Assembly (NCBI RefSeq): GCF_028689845.1
Contig: NZ_JAQVCH010000001.1
Span: 186,001 to 250,000, forward strand
Length of the DNA stretch: 64,000 nucleotides
Source of the DNA: Flavobacterium sp.
GTDB taxonomy: Bacteria > Bacteroidota > Bacteroidia > Flavobacteriales > Flavobacteriaceae
Direction of reading: 5' to 3'
The notes under the pieces were generated by a model. The model was given only the letters and a program-made list of their open reading frames with translations. It ran no database searches and was not told the origin of the DNA. Every line of letters begins with the position of its first letter. The first letter of the stretch is position 1. This document shows, in pieces, positions 9,004 to 19,900 of this stretch. Position numbers and translations under genes: made by a program.

Positions 9004-10965
9004 ATGAAATTAAACGTACTTGTCATCCTATTTTCTCTTTTGCTGTTTGCTGATATGCAAGCACAAGATGGTCCTGTGTTGACTTTTACGATTCCAACCC
9101 AAAATAATTTACTATTGAATCGTTTTTTAATCAATCCGACCTTTTCAGCCGTGCGAGAATCTGATTCTTATCTTACGCTCTATCACCGAAATCAATGGAT
9201 TCAATTCAATGATTCACCGGAACTATACATGCTTTCTTATTCTGGAAAACATGGCGAAAGAGCTGGTGTAGGAATAGGAATTTATCAACAAAATATAGGG
9301 ATTATTACCAGTTTTGGTGGCATTGGAAATTATGCCTATCAAATTCCATTACATGAAAAAATGACTTTGACTTTGGGATTCAATTTAGCCTATTATTCAA
9401 GTGGAGTTAACCGAAATCGAGCCGTATCTAATGAACCAGATCCTGCCTTGATGGAATTACGAAATAACTCGGTTTTGACCTTGAAACCAGGAATTAATTT
9501 TTCGTGGGGAAGTTTCGATTTAGGTGTTTATGCTGAAAACATGGTGGATTATGATTTCAAATCAAGTGAGATGATTAAAGAATACAGTGAAAAAACCTAT
9601 ACCAGTCATGTGGTTTATAATCATCAAATGCTAAACCAAGAAGGGCTTTTTGAAGAAGGTTACTTCCGATTAATGCTTCGCGGAAAAATGAATCAAACAG
9701 ATGATTTTCAATATGGCGGTTCAATTATGGTCAATTTTCCAAAATTAGGATGGGTTCAAGCGGGTGTAGATGATTTTTTTGGTGTTGGCATTGGTGCTGG
9801 AGCTCATTTAACTCGAAAACTTTCATTAGGATATACCTATGAACAAGTAATAAAAGAGGGCTTAGTCAATTTTGGACCAACGCATGAAATTACGATTTCG
9901 TATCGCTTTGGCGGAAAAGAACATACGACAACAAGCTCTCCAAAAAAGAAAACGGCCGCTGTTTCTGCAAAAACAAAACGAACGAGAACGATTATAATTG
10001 AAGAAGAAATAGAGGAGGACGAATTGGAAGAAGAAATTTATGAAGACCTAGCCGAAGAACCAGAAGTAATTGAACCCGCTTTGAAAACCAAAAAAGGAAA
10101 TGCAAAAAAGGAAACGTTTGCCAAAGTAGAGAAAGAAACTAAGAAAACAGAAGCGGTAAATGCAGAAATCAGTATAGAAAAAGCCGTAGAAATTGAAAAA
10201 TTAAAAATGACTTTGGATGAAAATAACCTGAAATTATTAGAAATCATCATCAAACAAGATTCTATTGAAAACTTGAAAAAGGAAGATTTTAATCAGAGAA
10301 TTGAAAACATGTTAACCTATATCAAACGATTAGAATCAACTATTGCAGAAAAAGATTGCAATTGTGAACCAAAAACGACCACGATTATTGAGGAAGAAAA
10401 AGAAAAAATTTCGACAAAAACTACTTCTAAAAGTAGTGAACCAAAAAAAGAAGAAAACATATCAACCGATTTAAATAAAAAGTTAAATGCAATGAAATCG
10501 ACTACTCAAAAAGAAGCGGTTAAAATGCCAAAAACAAAGAAAACAACCCAAGAAATAACGATAGAAAACAAATTAGCAACTTTAACTAATTCCAAAAATG
10601 AAAACAAATCTACTAACTCTAAATTCACTTTATCCGATGAAGAAATTAAGGCGTATTATTCGCAACTAACCGACAAAAAAAGAGCTACTGCCAAGAAAGG
10701 AAACTATTTGCAGGTAGACAATCAAGAACCCGGATTTTACATTATTGCTAATGTATTTTCTGAACCTTCTTTTGCAGACGATTTTCTAAAAAAGTTAAAA
10801 AAGCAAGGAATAGAAGCCAGTTATTTTATCAACCAAAAGAATAATTTTAGGTATGTCTATTTAAAAAAACATTCGGATTGGAGTGAAGCCCTAATCTCCT
10901 ATTACACGAATGTAGACAACACTTATTTTGAAGAAATTTGGATTATGAATATCAATATTAAATAA
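9004..10965 (+). CDS. sprD: SprD-like PorP/SprF-family protein with coiled coil and C-terminal SPOR-like domain
   Basis: 653 residues in three parts. Residues 1-20 are a signal peptide (ends DMQAQ). Residues 21 to about 300 are a PorP/SprF outer-membrane barrel (NRFLINPTFSAVRESDSYLT, HRNQWIQF, GVGIGIYQQNIG, TISYRFGG at its end). Residues about 305-575 are Lys/Glu-rich, with acidic runs and two likely coiled coils (around 390-450). The last 75 residues (GFYIIANVFSEPSFADDFLK, GIEASYFINQ, YVYLKKHSDW) read as a SPOR-like fold, which in other proteins binds peptidoglycan. The natural inference is a barrel tied to the periplasmic wall that serves the neighbouring adhesins. It is 8 bases from the sprB-like gene. 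Confidence 0.7.
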   Translation: MKLNVLVILFSLLLFADMQAQDGPVLTFTIPTQNNLLLNRFLINPTFSAVRESDSYLTLYHRNQWIQFNDSPELYMLSYSGKHGERAGVGIGIYQQNIGIITSFGGIGNYAYQIPLHEKMTLTLGFNLAYYSSGVNRNRAVSNEPDPALMELRNNSVLTLKPGINFSWGSFDLGVYAENMVDYDFKSSEMIKEYSEKTYTSHVVYNHQMLNQEGLFEEGYFRLMLRGKMNQTDDFQYGGSIMVNFPKLGWVQAGVDDFFGVGIGAGAHLTRKLSLGYTYEQVIKEGLVNFGPTHEITISYRFGGKEHTTTSSPKKKTAAVSAKTKRTRTIIIEEEIEEDELEEEIYEDLAEEPEVIEPALKTKKGNAKKETFAKVEKETKKTEAVNAEISIEKAVEIEKLKMTLDENNLKLLEIIIKQDSIENLKKEDFNQRIENMLTYIKRLESTIAEKDCNCEPKTTTIIEEEKEKISTKTTSKSSEPKKEENISTDLNKKLNAMKSTTQKEAVKMPKTKKTTQEITIENKLATLTNSKNENKSTNSKFTLSDEEIKAYYSQLTDKKRATAKKGNYLQVDNQEPGFYIIANVFSEPSFADDFLKKLKKQGIEASYFINQKNNFRYVYLKKHSDWSEALISYYTNVDNTYFEEIWIMNINIK

Positions 10966-10973
10966 AACAAAAA

Positions 10974-13900
10974 ATGAAAACGCCCCAAACGCCCCACTTA
11001 AAAACAATTGCCCTACTCAGTTGTTTTTTACTAATCAACTTGATTGCAAGTGCACAAGTTGCTGTTCCTTTTACAGTTCGATATGAACAAAATCTAAAAG
11101 GAGACATGACCCTAATTTCGAATAACATTGTTAATAGACAAGACAATTCCGACGGACCAAACGTTCCGTACAACCTAACCGGAAACTCTTCTGCCTACAA
11201 TGACAACCTCAACATGCGGTATATTGATGTAGATGGCGATGCGTCCACTTTCAGTTCAAGTAGTGCTAATTTAGTGCTTCCTGCAAGTGGTTGTAACAAA
11301 ATTGTCTATGCCGGATTATATTGGTCTGCAACCTATCGATTCAATAACGGTTATTCTACTTCACCTGGAGATGGTGATAACATTCGATCCAACGATTTTA
11401 ACCAAATAAAATTGAAATTGCCAGGCGGAAGCTATCAAAATATTACGGGTCAAATTTTATTTGACGGATTCAACAATACTGATTTTGTAGCCAACAGTCC
11501 GTATGCTTGTTATGCTGATATTACAAGTTTAGTTACTGGATTAGCCAATCCTGAAGGAGAATATACGGCTGCTAATATTCGTGCCACACAAGGTTTTGTA
11601 AACGGCGGAGGAGTATCTGGTGGATGGACTATCTTTTTTGTCTATGAAAATCCAACAGTAACTGGAAAATTTATCACTTCCTATGACGGTTTTGCGGGTG
11701 TTAGAGCCACGATTGGTCAAACCGATATTTCCTATTCTGGTTTCACCACGTTGCCTCCACCATTTCCGGTAAGAGCAAAATTAGCTTCTGCTGCTTTAGA
11801 AGGTGACAACCGAATTACGGGTGATCAATTATTATTTAAAGCGGCTTCCAATGCAACTTTTACGCCATTAAGCAATACACTTAATGTTGCCAATAATTTC
11901 TTTAATAGTAGAATAACCGTTGACAATACTGATTTTATCACGCGAGTCCCAAATAGTTTAAATACCTTGGGTTATGACGGCGATATTATTTCGATTAGCA
12001 ATCCGTTGAATAATGTGATTCCTAATAATGAAACTGCGGCTACCTTGCGAATTACCTCAACACAAGATACTTACTTTATGTTTTTCAATGCATTTAACAT
12101 TGAAGTCATAGAACCAGATATTAAATTGGTAAAAAATGTTCAAGATATTAGTGGGAATGACATTGGTGGGGCCAATGTTAACCTAGGGCAAATTTTAGAC
12201 TATGTAATTACCTTTCAAAATATAGGAAATGATGATGCAACTAATGCCTCTATTCGAGATATTTTGCCTATCAATACTTCCTTTATTTCTTGCGATTTGA
12301 GTGGAGCTCCGGGCGTGACTTACACTCATGATCTTGCAACAGATGAATTGTTTTTTACGTTACCCGATAATTTATTACAAATTGGTGACCCAACCTATAC
12401 CATCCGAATTCGTGTACAAGTAGCAACAACTTGTAGCGAGTTGGAAGATGCTTGTTCCAATTTAATTCAAAATCAAGCCTATACCACCTACCAAGGTGTT
12501 TTAAATAGTAATGTTATTTCTAACGACCCAAGTTTTGCCGGTCTGGATAGTTGTGGATTTGGTCATCCGGGTCCGGCGAATTTCTTGGTTGATATTGATG
12601 ATTGTATTTTTGCAAATGAAGCCTATTTATGCGGAACAAGTTTACTTTTAACAGCAGCAAATGGCTATGATACGTATACTTGGTATAATGAATCAGGAAC
12701 AGTAATTGGCAATACACAAACCATAACGGTCAATGCAGTGGGAGTTTATACGGTTGTTAATACAGCAACTCCACCATGTATTGGTATTACACAAACGTTT
12801 ACTGTTTTACTTTTTGGAGCAACGCAAACCAATCCAGTAATTCCATTTGCAGATGAAGTGGTTATTTGTCCAAATAATGGCGAACAATTGCCTTTAATTT
12901 TCCTTTGTGGAACAAATGATAGTCAATTAATTCAAACAGGGATTAGCGATGCCACAAGTATCGTTTGGGAAGTTTTAAACGAAAGTAGCTGTCCTGCTGT
13001 AGGCATTGCCAATTGTGCAAACAACAACCCAGCTTGTCAATGGAATCAAGTAGGAACGGGTGCTAACTTTAACGTAACAACCGCTGGACAATATCGATTA
13101 ACCATTAATTATCAAGATGGTTGTTTTACGCGTTTCTATTTCAATGTGTTTACTAATTTGTTGGACATTCAATTTACCTCCACCAATATTCTTTGTAATA
13201 CACCTGGAAATATTACGATTACGAATCTTCCGTCTGATTATCTATTTCAATTGGTTAATCAAGTAACCGGAGACATTATCGTTCCTTATCAAAATAGTCC
13301 TGTTTTTACAATTAATCAAGCTGGAGTTTATACTATTTTAATTATTCAAAATGGGGTAACAAATGGTTGTGTATTTGAATTGCCTAATATAGGCATTCAA
13401 CAAAACACGTTTGAGGTAACACTCCTTACTCAAAATACAAATTGTAACGGATTTGGTAGTATTCGAGCCCAAGTAACAGGTGCTCCTCCTCAATATACCT
13501 TTACGATTACTAGTCCGATTTCTATTTCAAGCGGATTAGTTACTGATAATGATTATACGTTTAATAATTTAAACCCTGGAACATATACCATTACGGTAAC
13601 GTCCGAAGATGGTTGTACATTTACAGGAACAGCGACCATTCTTGACCAAAATAATCTTGGAGTCACCGCTGTTGTAACACAAAACATAGGTTGTAACGAA
13701 GGAATAATAACCGTTACTGGAATTGGTGGAAATCCGCCTTATTCCTATGCGATTGCAACAATTGATGGTGTAGCTCAAAATCCAACGGCCAGTGATTTCC
13801 AAACAGCTGATGAGTTTATTATCACTACACCTGGAACCTATACGTTTATTGTGGTAGATGCAAATAACTGTCCAGCAACATCTAATCCGGTAACGATAAC

Positions 13901-16900
13901 TATTTCACCTGATGTCGTTTATACGGTTGCAGTGCAAAATGTGCTTTGCTATGGTGGTACAAATGGTTCGATTATTTATACCATAACAACTACAAACGGT
14001 TTTGCGGTAACCTTTGAATTACTAGATGCCAACGGAATAGTAATTGCGAGTAATAATTCAGGAATTTTCACCAATTTACCAATTGGAAATTATTCTGTGA
14101 ATATTCTTCAATCACAAGGAAGTACGTCTTGTACTTTTACAGAAGATTTTACAATCACCGAACCAAGTCCAATTACTGGAGTTGCGGAGATTACTCAAAA
14201 TTTCACGTGTATAACCAATGCGGGTTCAATTGGAATTCAAACAGGAACAATTTCTGGAGGAACAGCTCCATATTTATATAGTATTGATGGTGTAACATTC
14301 GGTTCGAATACTACATTTACAGGACTAACATCAGGCAATTATACTATTTATATTCAAGATGCAAACGGCTGTGTAGTTACTACAAATACTATTGCATTAG
14401 TTGCTCCAAATCAAATTACCGATTTAACTTTTACAGCAACCGCATTAACTTGTCCAGCACAAGTTAGTACCATAACAGTCACTGTGGTGGGCGGAACAGC
14501 TCCGTTTAGTTATCAGATTATTGCTCCCACTGGACAAACAGTAAACAATGGAACAAATCCTGTTTTTACTAATTTATCAGCTGGAACGTATACTTTTGAA
14601 GTAACCGATAGCAATGGCTGTTCTTACCAAGAAACCTACACGATTCAACCACTTCCTATTATTGATGTCGTAGGACAAACTATAAGTAATGTAATTTGTT
14701 TTGGAGCGAGTGATGGAGCGGTTACTTATACCGTTTCTAGTTTAAATCCGTACAACTACCAAGTTACAACTACGGCGGGCACAATTGTGTCTTCTGGAAC
14801 AAGTTCAACGTTAGGCTCTATTTCGTTAACGGGATTACCAGCTTCAACCTATACTATTTCCATTACGGATACCGTAACCAACTGTACAGATACCGCAACC
14901 GTTGTTATAAATGCACCCGCTACGGCCTTAAGCTTATCCCTTACTGTTTCGCCAATCACTTGTCTTGCCAACGGAAGTGTACTTCTAACTGCAACTGGAG
15001 GTTGGGGAAGTTATCAATACCAAATCACACAACCGAATGGAGTGATTGTTGGACCACAATCAAGTGCAACATTTACCAATTTAACACAAGCTGGAACCTA
15101 CACGGTTTCGGTAAACGATATTAATGGATGTATTGTGAGCAGTACATTTAACTTAACTACGCCTTCTAATCCTGTTGCTGCTATTGCATCGTCATCCGAT
15201 TTATGTTTTGACGCTAATGGGGCTACATTAGTAATTTCGGTAACAGGTGGTGTAGTTCCTTATACGTATAGCATTAACGGTAACCCTTCGCAAAATGCGA
15301 ATACCTTTTCCAATTTAACACCCGGAAGCTATACTATTGTTGTGGTTGATGGCAACGGTTGTTCTACCACTATTTCTCAAACCATTCAACCGCAATTAAA
15401 TGCAGCAGCTTCATTAACGAAAGGTTTGGATTGTACGACTTCTCCCAATGCAGAAATTGAAACGACAATTACGGGCGGATTAGCTCCATATACCTATCAA
15501 GTTTCATTTAATGGAGGTGTATTTGGTACTTCAAATACAGTTGTTGCAACTAACTTTAACTATCAAACGGCAACTGCTGGTACTTATCAATTTTTGATTA
15601 CCGATGCACAGGGTTGTGTATTTACTACTTCTATTATAACTGTTAATCTGTTAACGCAACCTGAAATTACATCTGTTGTAGAGCTACAAAGTATTTTATG
15701 TGCCGGTGGAAATAATGGTGAAATAGAAGTTAATATCAACACTGCAATGGGTTCTGCTCCTTTTGTTTTAGAAATCATCAACACCACAACGGGAGTGAAT
15801 TATGGCACCCAAACATCTGGATTAACGGCTGGAGTTTATCAAATAACTGTAACAGATGAAAATTCATGTACCGATACTTCTTCTATCACATTAACAGAGC
15901 CAAATCCAATTTCGTTTACGGTTTCAACGGTTGATATTACCTGTAATAATCCAGGTGGTACTTCGTATGGAGAAATTATTGTGCAAGGTGTGACTGGAGG
16001 GACTGCTCCTTATACGTATATCGTGAATAATAATTTTGGTTTTGTAGGAAGTTATTCAACAACCACGAATGAAAACCATTCTTTTCAAATCTTGAATTTT
16101 GGTATTTATAGTGTTGAAGTAATTGATGCAAATGGATGTAGCATGATTTATTCGAATATCATCATTGCTTCGCCGCCAAATGATTTAATTATTGACGTTT
16201 CTACTTCCACCTCAGACTGTGTGAATGGCGGAACAGCAATTATAACAGTAACTTCTGCCGTGAGTAGTGGCTCCTTTGAATTTGCGATTTTGGAATTCAA
16301 TACAATTCCTTACTCTTTGAATTATCAACTTGCGGATGTAGGAACTCCTGAAACGACAACGTTTATAAACTTAATTCCTGGAGTAATCTATACCTTCGTA
16401 GTTCACGATTTAATTACGGATTGTTATTATTTCAAAACGGCTTCTGCTCCAATTAATACACCATCTAATTTAACTTCTAACTTAGATTTCGTTGGAAATG
16501 TAAGTTGTACGGGAAGCAATAATGGTTTTATAAATTTTACATTTGCCAATTATGATGCTTCTGCAACTGGTGTTTCGTATGAAATTTTTACCACACAATC
16601 CAATAACTCAACAGGAATAACAGGAACTTCTACACCACTTTCAGGAAGTCCAATTACTGTCACGAATCTTGGACCATTGGCTCCGGGAACTTATTATATA
16701 CTTTTCACCGAAATTGGTGGAACATTAACAGGATGTAGTAGTGCATCGGCTCCCTTTACTATTTCAGAATCGGCAAATTTACTTCAAGTGACTGCCAATG
16801 TGAACCGAAATGACAACTGTATTCTAAACAGGGGAAGAATTACAGCGACGGGTCAATTTGGAACAGCTCCTTACCAATATCAATTGGTTATAGCTGGCGA

Positions 16901-19900
16901 TCCAGCACCTACAGCGGGAACTTGGGCTGGTAGTGCTACCAATGTTTTCAATGTTGAAGGAGGAAATTATGTCGTTTACATTAAAGATGCGAATGGATGT
17001 ATTCAAGCTGCTCCTGTTTTTGTTCCTACGGATCCAAGTCCGATAATTGCTGCAACAGTAACTAATTTATGTACCGCTACACAAGGTAACTTTATTATCG
17101 AAGTAAATTTAACTACTGCCGGAATTGCTCCATACACCTTTAGTTTAAACGGAGGAACTTATCAAACACAAACAGTACCTACTTTTACGTATACCAATTT
17201 GAATGCTGGAAATTATACAATAAAAATTAGAGATGTAAATGGCTGTACGCATACCGTAAGTGTAAGTATTCCGTTGCCTTTAAACTTAACTCCAGCCATT
17301 ACAGCTCAAGTATCCTGTGTAAATAACGATGGTGTTATTACCATCACTCCATTTGGTGGAAGCGGTTCTTATACCTATGAATTACAAAACACAAGTGGAA
17401 CAGTAATTATCGCAGCTCAATCAAACCCAGTTCTAACTGGTTTAGCAGCGGGAAGTTATATTGCTATTGTGAATGATACCACAACAGGATGTTCAGCTCA
17501 AGTTCCGGTAACTTTAGAAGCACCAACTCCTGTAAACTTTACAATTGCTAAAGAAGACGTGAGTTGTTTTGGTGGAACTAATGGAACAATAAGCGTTTCT
17601 TTACCAGCTTCTAATAATAATCCTACTTATACTTTTATTTTAAATGATGGCGTGAATATTCCGCTATCTCAAAATAATGGAAACTTTGCTGGTTTAGCAG
17701 CTGGCACCTATACCATCACTGTTATTTCAGGAAGAAATTGTCAATTACCGCAAACGGTTGTTATTAATGAACCAGCGGCTTTAGTTGCTGCTGCTACCGC
17801 AACCGATTTTGCTTGTAACTCATCAAATGGGGTAGAAACTTCTACTATAACCGTGACAGCTTCATTTGGAACCGCTCCTTATGTGTATAGTATTAATGGA
17901 ACGAATTTCTTTTCATCCAATACTTTTACTATCATTGATAATGGAACAATACAAACCATAACGGTTACAGTTCGTGATGCTCAAAATTGTATTGCAACTA
18001 GTACGGTAATCATTAATCCATTACCAACAATTACAGCTGTCGCTACAGCTACTATTACGGCCTTAGATTGTGCCAATAACGGAATTGTAGCCATAAATGT
18101 AACGGGGGGTTCAGGTGATTTTACTTTTGAATTATTGCCGTTAGGTAGTGCTACGGCGATTACGCCTGGTGCTGGTATATTCACGGCTAATTTTCCAATA
18201 ACAACGCCAGGAACGTATACTTTCCAAGTAACTGATAACGAAACTGGCTGTTATTTTATAACAACACCTTATATTGTTTCGCCTTTTAATACTATTCAAG
18301 CCGAAATAATTGCTACTAGTCCAGTAACTTGTTTTGGTGATTCAAACGGAACGCTTACCGTTTCAATACTTGGTTACACAGGAAATGTGAGTTATGAAGT
18401 AAAAGATTTACAAGGTAACACCGTAGCTTCTGGCAGTGGAACAACACTATTAAATCCATTTGTAATTACTGGTTTGTCTGGTGGAAATTATCAAGTTGTA
18501 GTGACCGCTTTGGACAGTCCTTATTGTTCAGCCGTTTCTAATTTTGCAGTAGTTTCATCGCCAAGTTCACCGTTAACACTTGTTGCAAATCAAACTGCAA
18601 ACGTGACGTGTACAAATAATCTTGGTGAAATTGCAGCAAATGTTACAGGTGGGTGGGGAACGTATCAATACCAATTGGTTAACAATACCACTTCAACAAC
18701 AGTTCAACCGTATGGGCCAAATTCATTATTTACAGGTTTAGCAGCTGGAAATTATACTGTTTCTGTTATTGACGCTGGTGGTTGTCTGTTAAGCACAACG
18801 GTCATTTTAATTCAGCCAAGTTTAATAAGTGCGAACTTAACGGCTACAAATACGGCTTTACTTTGTCATGGAGATACCAATGCCACGGTAACCGCAATTG
18901 CTGTGACTGGAGGTCAAGGTGTTTATCAATACATATTAAACACGTATAATGCAGCAGGAACTACTATTGTGTCATCCTCTGGAGGCCAAACTAGTCCAAC
19001 TTTTGCAGGATTAGGAGCTGGAATTTATAGCATTACCATTACCGATGGATGGAACTGTGATTTTACAACGAATACGGTTACGATAACGCAACCAACGCCT
19101 GTAATGGCTAATTTATCACTTACCACTTCGTTAACGTGTTTCAACAATGCAGTGATTACGCTTTCTGCAAGCGGCGGAACTCCTCCTTACCAATACAGCA
19201 CCGATGGTGTTAACTTTAACAGCACAACCACCTATAACGTTGGTCCTGGAGTTTATCAATATTTTGTTCGTGATGCTAATAATTGTACGGTGGTTCAAAC
19301 CAATGCGGTAACTATTAATCTAATTCCAGATTTAGAATTAAATTTAAATTTAGATAGTGCCACAGTAAACTGTTTTGGAGAAAGTACTGCTACCATTATT
19401 GCCAACGCAACAGGTGGTTTAGGCAACTATTCTTATACACTTTTAGACACCACAAACACAATTTTAGCGGGTCCACAAGCAAGCGGAATGTTTACTAATC
19501 TTCCGGCTGGCGATTATATTGTTCGTGTAGATAGTAATGATTGTAATGAAGTTTCATCGGTTATTACTATTACCAATCCATCACAATTGATTGTATCCAA
19601 TTTAGAGGTCAACCATGTACTTTGTTATGGCGGAACCAATGGAAGTGTTTCCATTCAAACTGCTGGCGGAACAGGAACCGTTCAATATGCTATTTCACCT
19701 AATTTAAATCAGTTTTTCAATACGGGAACGTTCAATAATTTAGCTCCTGGGAGTTATAATATCATCGTACAAGATCAAAACGGTTGTTTCATTTTATTAG
19801 ACATCGAAATTATCGAGCCAGCTGAATTATTGGCTGAGGTTGACCTAACGAGTGTTGTTCAAAACCTTTGTTTAGGTGATAAAGATGGTTCTTTTAACGT

